64,000 nt of DNA from Tessaracoccus sp. (lineage in GTDB: Bacteria > Actinomycetota > Actinomycetes > Propionibacteriales > Propionibacteriaceae): the NCBI RefSeq assembly GCF_016714275.1, contig NZ_JADJNP010000002.1:1-64000 (forward strand), in the 5' to 3' direction. A program made the translations under genes and the position numbers. Each line of letters starts with the position of its first letter. Position 1 is the first letter of the stretch. Under the pieces are notes generated by a model, which was not told where the DNA came from, searched no databases, and saw only the letters and a program-made list of their open reading frames with translations. This document shows, in pieces, positions 59,031-64,000 of this stretch.

Positions 59031-59045
59031 TTGGAAGGAGCAGTC

Positions 59046-60059
59046 ATGACCCTCACGCTCGACCACACCGCGTGGACCGCGAACGACGTCACCGCCTGGC
59101 AGGAGCGCGTCCACGCGCTGGCCGTGGCACGCGACGCCGTGATCCTCGCCCACAACTACCAGGACCCGATCATCCAGGACGTCGCCCACCACGTCGGCGA
59201 CTCGCTCGCGCTCTCCCGGATCGCCGCCACGTCCGACGCCTCCACCATCGTGTTCGCCGGCGTCCACTTCATGGCCGAGACCGCCAAGATCCTCTCGCCC
59301 GACAAGCGCGTCCTCATCCCCGATCAGGCGGCCGGCTGCTCTTTGGCCGACACCATCGATGCCGACCAGTTGCGCGCCTGGAAGGCCGAGCACCCCGGTG
59401 CGGTCGTGGTCAGCTACGTCAACACGACCGCCGAGGTGAAGGCCGAGACCGACATCTGCTGCACCAGCTCCAACGCTGTGGACGTCGTCGCCTCCATCCC
59501 CGAAGATCGCGAGATCCTCTTTCTTCCCGACCAGTTCCTCGGCGCCCACGTGCGCCGCAAGACGGGCAGGAAGAACATCCGCGTCTGGTTGGGCGAGTGC
59601 CACGTCCACGCCGACATCTCCCCCACCGACCTCGTCGACGCCGTGCGCTCGAACCCCGAGGCCGACCTCTACGTACACCCCGAATGCGGCTGCACCACCA
59701 GCGCACTCTGGCTGGCCGAGTCCGGCGAGCTGCCCGGGGATCGCACGCACATCCTCTCCACCGGCGGCATGCTCGACGCCGCCCGCCGCGAGACCTCACG
59801 CAAGGTTCTCGTCGCCACCGAGATCGGCATGCTGCACCAGCTGCGCCTCGCCAACCCGGGCACCGACTTCCAGGCCGTCAACCCGCGCGCCGCCTGCCCG
59901 TACATGAAGCTCAACACCCCGGCCAAGCTTGAAGCCTGCCTCGGCGAGCCTTCGCTGACAAGGGGATACGAGGTCGACGTTCCCGCCGCCATCGCGGCGC
60001 GCGCCCGCCTTGCCGTGGAGCGCATGGTCGCCATCGGCAACCCCGGCGGTGGGGAATGA
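59046..60059 (+). CDS. nadA: quinolinate synthase NadA
   Basis: 337 residues from ATG 59046, with AAGGAG six bases upstream. ILAHNYQDPIIQDVAHHVGD, then the three iron-sulfur Cys regions: AAGCSLADTI, HPECGCTTSAL and AACPYMKLNTP; FAGVHFMAETAKIL lies between. It condenses iminoaspartate with dihydroxyacetone phosphate to quinolinate using a 4Fe-4S cluster. First gene of a tightly overlapped nadA-nadB-nadC operon, predicted to be under NrtR. Confidence 0.97.
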   Translation: MTLTLDHTAWTANDVTAWQERVHALAVARDAVILAHNYQDPIIQDVAHHVGDSLALSRIAATSDASTIVFAGVHFMAETAKILSPDKRVLIPDQAAGCSLADTIDADQLRAWKAEHPGAVVVSYVNTTAEVKAETDICCTSSNAVDVVASIPEDREILFLPDQFLGAHVRRKTGRKNIRVWLGECHVHADISPTDLVDAVRSNPEADLYVHPECGCTTSALWLAESGELPGDRTHILSTGGMLDAARRETSRKVLVATEIGMLHQLRLANPGTDFQAVNPRAACPYMKLNTPAKLEACLGEPSLTRGYEVDVPAAIAARARLAVERMVAIGNPGGGE

Positions 60060-61801
60060 TGCTCCAGGGCCCCGCGTCGGGCGCGACGACGCGGACGGGG
60101 GTGGTCGTCGTCGGCACCGGCGCCGCCGGGCTGTCGGCGCTGCTCCACCTGGCCGGCGCGGGTGTCGACTGCATCGCGGTGACGCGCGGCGCCGTGACCG
60201 ACTCCGCGACAGCGTGGGCGCAAGGCGGCCTCGCCGCCGTGTGGGCCGACTCCGACTCGATGGCCGCCCACGTCGCCGATACTCTCGTGGCCGGCGCGGG
60301 GCTGTGCGATGAGGACGCCGTCGCGGACCTCGTCGCTTCCGCCCCCGCCGCCATCGCGCGGCTGATCGGGCTCGGCGCCCGCTTCGCGCGCGAAGTCGAC
60401 GGCTCCCTCGACCTGCACCTCGAGGGCGGGCACAACGCGCGGCGCATCGTCCACGCCGGCGACGGCTCGGGCGCGGAGGTGGAGCGGACCCTGTGGGCCG
60501 CCCTCTCGCTGGCGCTCAAAGGGTCCCGCACGCGGGTGTGGGAGCGGACGCGCCTGGTCGACGTCCTGACCGATCGCCGCGGCCGGGCCTGCGGCGTGCG
60601 GGTGCTGCAGGATGACGGGTCTGTGCGCGACATCCTCGCCGACGCCGTCGCGCTCGCCACCGGCGGCATCGGGCAGCTGTGGCCCGTGACCAGCAACCCG
60701 CCGGGTGCAACGGGCGACGGCGTCGCCGCGGCCCTGCGGGCGGGGGCCGTCGCGCGCGACCTCGAGTTCATGCAGTTCCACCCCACGGTGCTGGCCGACG
60801 CCGACGCCCGTTCCCGCGGCGTGCTGATCAGCGAGGCCGTCCGTGGCGAGGGCGCGCTCCTGACCGACGCCGCGGGCCGCCGGATCATGGCGGGGGTCCA
60901 CCCCCTCGCGGACTTGGCCCCGCGCGACGTCGTCTCCGCGGCGATCATCGCCCACCTGGAGCGAACCGGCGAGCCGCACGCGTTCCTCGACGCGACGGCC
61001 TTCGGCGTCGAGCTCTGGGAGGGCCACTTCCCGGGGATCCTCGCGATGTGCCGAGAGCGCGGGATCGACCCGGTCATCGAGCCGATCCCCGTGCATCCCG
61101 CCGCCCACTACTCGTGCGGCGGGATCGCCGCGGACCTCACCGGCCGCACCTCGGTGCCGGGGCTCTTCGCCGTCGGGGAGGTCGCGGCCACCGGCGTGCA
61201 CGGCGCCAATCGGCTGGCCTCGAACTCGCTGACCGAGGCGCTGGTCGCCGGCGACCGGGTCGGCGCGCTGCTGGCCGGCGCGCTGTCTGTCGGCGGCGCT
61301 CCCACCGAGGTCTTCCCTGCGCATCGGACGCTAGCCCGGCTCGTCGACCCGGCCGCGCTCCCGGCGCTCCGCGAAGGCATGCAGAGGCACGCCTTCGTAT
61401 CCCGCGACGCCTCGGGGCTGGGTTCCCTGGCGGCGACGGTGTCGTCCGCGCCGTCTGCAGCGAACTTAGACGACGCCTCTCTCACCGCCACCAACCTGCA
61501 TCAGGTGGCCGCGGCTCTCGTGGCGGCGGCCATGGCCCGCTGCGAGTCGCGCGGCGCGCACCGTCGCGTCGACTTCCCGACAACCGCGGCCACCCCACGC
61601 CGCCACCTGGTGCGCCTGGACCCGGCTCAGGCAACAGGCGCTGCGGCCCCCGACGATGTCGAGCAATGGCCTGGCTCTTCACGCTGGTTGAGCCGGACCC
61701 CCGCGCGGAGCGCCGGGTCCGTGTCGAAACCAATGACCTGCATCGGACACCCCGTCGTCACTGAGGAAGAGCTCCCCCGCACCGAGAGGACCGCCGCATG
61801 A
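60056..61801 (+). CDS. nadB: L-aspartate oxidase NadB
   Basis: 581 residues; ATG 60056 overlaps the nadA stop. FAD Rossmann motif VVVVGTGAAGLSALLHLAGA, DSATAWAQGGLAAVW, EGGHNARRIVHAGDGSG, HPTVLADADA and the succinate-dehydrogenase-like ISEAVRGEGALL active-site region with HPAAHYSCGGI and ASNSLTEALVAG. It oxidises aspartate to iminoaspartate for NadA. The last 60 residues are a Pro/Ser/Thr-rich extension unlike the core and may be lineage-specific. Confidence 0.96.
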   Translation: MMLQGPASGATTRTGVVVVGTGAAGLSALLHLAGAGVDCIAVTRGAVTDSATAWAQGGLAAVWADSDSMAAHVADTLVAGAGLCDEDAVADLVASAPAAIARLIGLGARFAREVDGSLDLHLEGGHNARRIVHAGDGSGAEVERTLWAALSLALKGSRTRVWERTRLVDVLTDRRGRACGVRVLQDDGSVRDILADAVALATGGIGQLWPVTSNPPGATGDGVAAALRAGAVARDLEFMQFHPTVLADADARSRGVLISEAVRGEGALLTDAAGRRIMAGVHPLADLAPRDVVSAAIIAHLERTGEPHAFLDATAFGVELWEGHFPGILAMCRERGIDPVIEPIPVHPAAHYSCGGIAADLTGRTSVPGLFAVGEVAATGVHGANRLASNSLTEALVAGDRVGALLAGALSVGGAPTEVFPAHRTLARLVDPAALPALREGMQRHAFVSRDASGLGSLAATVSSAPSAANLDDASLTATNLHQVAAALVAAAMARCESRGAHRRVDFPTTAATPRRHLVRLDPAQATGAAAPDDVEQWPGSSRWLSRTPARSAGSVSKPMTCIGHPVVTEEELPRTERTAA

Positions 61802-62664
61802 CCGATCCGTTTCGCGCCGTCGACGCGGGTGAGGTCATCCGGCTCATCGACACGGCCCTAGACGAGGACCTGCGCCTCGGCCCGGACGTCACCACCGAGG
61901 CGACAGTGCCGGCCGACGCCGTCGGCACCGCCGACGTCGCGGCGCGCGAGGCGGGGACCATCGCCGGGGTTCCCGTGGCCGTCGCCGTGCTGGAGACCGT
62001 CGCGTCGCGGCTCGGCGTGGAGGCCACCGCCGAGGTCGTCCGCGGCGACGGATCCCGCGTCCTGCCCGGAGACATGGTGCTGAGCGTCACCGGCCCGGTG
62101 CGCTGCCTGCTGACCGCCGAGCGCACCCTGCTGAACTTCCTCGGCCAGCTGTCGGGGGTCGCGACGGCGACCGCACGCTGGGCGGACGCGCTCGCGGGGA
62201 CCGGCGCGACGGTGCGCGACACCCGCAAGACGATTCCCGGCCTGCGGTCGCTGCAGAAGTACGCCGTGGTCTGCGGCGGCGGAGCGAACCACCGGATGGC
62301 GCTGGGCGACGCGGCGCTGATCAAGGACAACCACGTGGCGGCCGCCGGGTCGGTGGCCGCGGCGTTCCGCGCCGTCCGGGAGCACGCTCCCGGGATTCCC
62401 GTGGAGGTCGAGTGCGACACGCTCGACCAGGTCCGGGAGGCCGTTGCGGTGGGCGCGCAGTTGGTGCTGCTCGACAACTTCGCCCTCGACGACACCGCCC
62501 GCGCCGTCGCGCTCTGCCGCGCCGCAGGGGTCCGGACCGAGGCCAGCGGCGGGCTCACCCTGGAGCGTGCCCGCGAGGTGGCCGAGACCGGCGTGGACTT
62601 CATCGCCGTCGGAGCCCTAACCCACTCCGCGACTGTCCTCGACCTCGGCCTCGACCTCGCCTGA
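61798..62664 (+). CDS. nadC: nicotinate-nucleotide pyrophosphorylase NadC
   Basis: 288 residues; ATG 61798 overlaps the nadB stop. DEDLRLGPDVTTEATVPADA at the start, RTLLNFLGQLSGVATATARW, the PRPP-binding DTRKTIPGLRSLQKYAVVCG, NHRMALGDAALIKDNHVAAA and VEVECDTLDQVREAVAVGAQ. It turns quinolinate plus PRPP into nicotinate mononucleotide and closes the operon. Confidence 0.97.
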   Translation: MTDPFRAVDAGEVIRLIDTALDEDLRLGPDVTTEATVPADAVGTADVAAREAGTIAGVPVAVAVLETVASRLGVEATAEVVRGDGSRVLPGDMVLSVTGPVRCLLTAERTLLNFLGQLSGVATATARWADALAGTGATVRDTRKTIPGLRSLQKYAVVCGGGANHRMALGDAALIKDNHVAAAGSVAAAFRAVREHAPGIPVEVECDTLDQVREAVAVGAQLVLLDNFALDDTARAVALCRAAGVRTEASGGLTLERAREVAETGVDFIAVGALTHSATVLDLGLDLA

Positions 62665-62773
62665 TGGGTCCGTACCGTTTGCGGAACAGCGCAAGCAAGG
62701 CCCAGCCATTTCCGAGGGTGATGATCCCACTGAACAGGCCCTCGTAGCACCTCCTTGGGTGGCGCAGTTCGCG

Positions 62774-63013
62774 CTAGCGCTGTGCCGTCGCCCCAAGTTT
62801 CGAGCGTATGGCAATCAGGTAGATGAGGTAGCCCACGACAGGAAGGAGAACTAGGAGCAAAAGGGCCACCACGCGGTCCTGTCCAGCTGCCTTCCACAAG
62901 GCCTCAGGAGTCCGGACCACCTCAACCAAGGCCATGATCCAGAACACCAATAGCACTACCGGAATCGCCACCGCCACCAAGACAATAGCGAGCTCCCAAC
63001 CTCCCAGTGGCAT
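62774..63013 (-). CDS. PLDc_N (phospholipase D N-terminal-like) membrane protein
   Basis: 79 residues, two spans: ELAIVLVAVAIPVVLLVFWI and VVALLLLVLLPVVGYLIYLI, joined by a short loop (VRTPEALWKAAGQDR). The VVGYLIYLIAIRSKLG end is the PLDc_N signature (LPxxGxlxYL). It lacks any catalytic domain; small proteins of this sort occur widely in actinobacteria and have no known function. Confidence 0.82.
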   Translation of the reverse strand: MPLGGWELAIVLVAVAIPVVLLVFWIMALVEVVRTPEALWKAAGQDRVVALLLLVLLPVVGYLIYLIAIRSKLGATAQR

Positions 63014-63139
63014 CTTTGCGGGCTCCTATCGATACCTGAAACGACTACTGAGCTGCACCGTAGCACCTTGAGTCGCCCATCCGCACAGCGCTTGGGACTT
63101 CTGCCAAATCGCAACATGGCAGCGGCAGGGGCCGGACTG

Positions 63140-64000
63140 CTATGCCCTCAGCAGGGCAAGGAACATCGCGTCGGTGCCGTGGCGCTGGGGCCAGAGCTGG
63201 ACGTCATCCCCGACGGCGCAGTCCGGGACTTCCGGCAGGGCGTCGGCGGCGCGGAGCCTCGCGACCTCGGGGCGCTCGGCGAGGACGTCGTCGACCACCT
63301 CCACGGTCTCCGCGCGGTGCGGCGAGCAGGTCACGTAGGCGACGACGCCGCCCGGCGCGACCGAGTCGAGGGCGGTGCGAAGCAAGGCGCGCTGCAGCTC
63401 GCCGAGCGCGGTTACGTCGTCCGGGCGACGACGCCAGCGGGACTCGGGCCGACGCCGCAACGCGCCCAGGCCCGAGCACGGGACGTCGACCATCACCCGC
63501 GTGAAGCCGCCGTCGGCGTCCGCGCCGCGCGTCGCCCAGGCAGGCCTGGTGCCGTCGGCGGCGATGACGGTCCAGCCGTCGGGATAGGCCGAGAGCGCGC
63601 GGCGAACCAGGCCCGCGCGGTGCTCCTGCGCCTCGCTCGCGAGCAGCCAGGTGCCCGCCTGGCGGGCGAGACCGACCAGCAGCGCCGCCTTTCCGCCCGG
63701 GCCCGCGCACATGTCCAGCCAGGGGCCGTGCGGCGCGGCGGTGCGGGCCAGCGCCCACGCGACGAGCTGAGATCCCTCGTCCTGCACGCCCGCCCTGCCG
63801 TCGCGCACCACGGGCTGATCCGCCGGCGCGCCCGCGGCGGTGGCGCCGAACGGCGACCAGCGCGTGGGCTCCGCGTCCTCCAGCTCGGCCGGCTCCGCGA
63901 GTCCGGGCCGCAGCACGAGGCTCGGCCGCGGCGCGGCGTTGTTCGCGGCCAGGGCCTCCGCCAGTTCCGCGCGGGGCAGGACGTCGGCATAGGCCTCCAC
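63140..64000 (-). CDS. RsmB/NOL1-family rRNA cytosine-C5 methyltransferase, C-terminal part
   Basis: 286 residues at the right edge; the N-terminus lies beyond the window. DEGSQLVAWALARTAAPHGP, motif I WLDMCAGPGGKAALLVGLAR, VIAADGTRP, motif IV MVDVPCSGLGALRRRPESRW (with the release Cys) and motif VI AYVTCSPHRAETVEVVDDVL with the catalytic Cys in TCS. This is the Fmu/Sun fold that makes m5C in rRNA. Whether it carries the NusB-like domain of RsmB cannot be seen. Confidence 0.9.
   Translation of the reverse strand: MEAYADVLPRAELAEALAANNAAPRPSLVLRPGLAEPAELEDAEPTRWSPFGATAAGAPADQPVVRDGRAGVQDEGSQLVAWALARTAAPHGPWLDMCAGPGGKAALLVGLARQAGTWLLASEAQEHRAGLVRRALSAYPDGWTVIAADGTRPAWATRGADADGGFTRVMVDVPCSGLGALRRRPESRWRRRPDDVTALGELQRALLRTALDSVAPGGVVAYVTCSPHRAETVEVVDDVLAERPEVARLRAADALPEVPDCAVGDDVQLWPQRHGTDAMFLALLRA

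Noticed and set aside
1..64000. CRISPR arrays or cas genes
   Set aside because: No regularly spaced repeats and no Cas-like protein on either strand.

Overview
The window is a high-GC chromosomal segment of an actinobacterium. A bacterial proteasome (prcBA), a DtxR/IdeR-type iron box, an NrtR-controlled nadABC operon, TrmI, a DUF222-type protein and the tyrA-cmk-der order all fit Actinobacteria. A Propionibacteriaceae host (for example a Tessaracoccus relative) is my inference, not proven here.

Layout. 1-4.2 kb is a transposon scar: the tail of a LacI regulator, an IS3-family element interrupted by a second IS3-family element, and a decayed Fic gene. 4.2-7.8 kb holds a NagD-like phosphatase, a DUF937 protein, an AI-2E-family permease and an AraC regulator. 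7.8-11.9 kb is a siderophore/ferric ABC importer behind a DtxR-like box. 12-14.9 kb holds a VOC protein, a TIGR01777 epimerase and a fluoride-response operon (fluoride riboswitch, universal stress protein, two Fluc/CrcB subunits). 14.9-17.6 kb is a divergent FAD oxidoreductase/LuxR pair. 18-21.4 kb is the ATP-grasp/alpha-E/transglutaminase triad. 21.4-24.2 kb holds an HdeD-lipase fusion, a Pr6Pr membrane protein and tRNA-Pro(GGG). 24.3-31.6 kb is mostly housekeeping on the minus strand (methyltransferase, YdcF, der, HNH nuclease, then prcB-prcA-tyrA-cmk).

31.6-35.5 kb is a five-gene cassette: a small secreted peptide resembling lactococcin 972, a lipoprotein, a membrane-fusion protein, an ABC ATPase and an FtsX-type permease. 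It sits behind an AT-rich promoter with direct repeats and looks like a peptide export or immunity island. 35.6-40.6 kb is accessory (DUF3054, hydrolase, DUF222 protein, two unrecognised small ORFs, GNAT, REP-like repeats).

40.6-45.7 kb is trmI, a HAD phosphatase and metH. 45.7-54.5 kb is a ten-ORF sugar-acid/amino-sugar-acid catabolic operon built from DgaF- and DgaE-type enzymes, a deacetylase, the poorly described DUF4310/DUF4311/DUF4312/SFCGS set, a stand-alone PRD protein, and a regulator split into two ORFs. An ISL3 element with an 8-bp target duplication has broken the DUF4311 gene. 54.7-64 kb holds PAC2, a Na+/H+ antiporter with an in-frame amber codon, rpe, DUF488, nrtR divergent from nadABC across a near-perfect palindrome, a PLDc_N-type protein and the C-terminal part of an RsmB-type rRNA methyltransferase that leaves the window.

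The best candidates for under-described biology are the DUF4310-4312/SFCGS transporter operon and the small-peptide ABC cassette.
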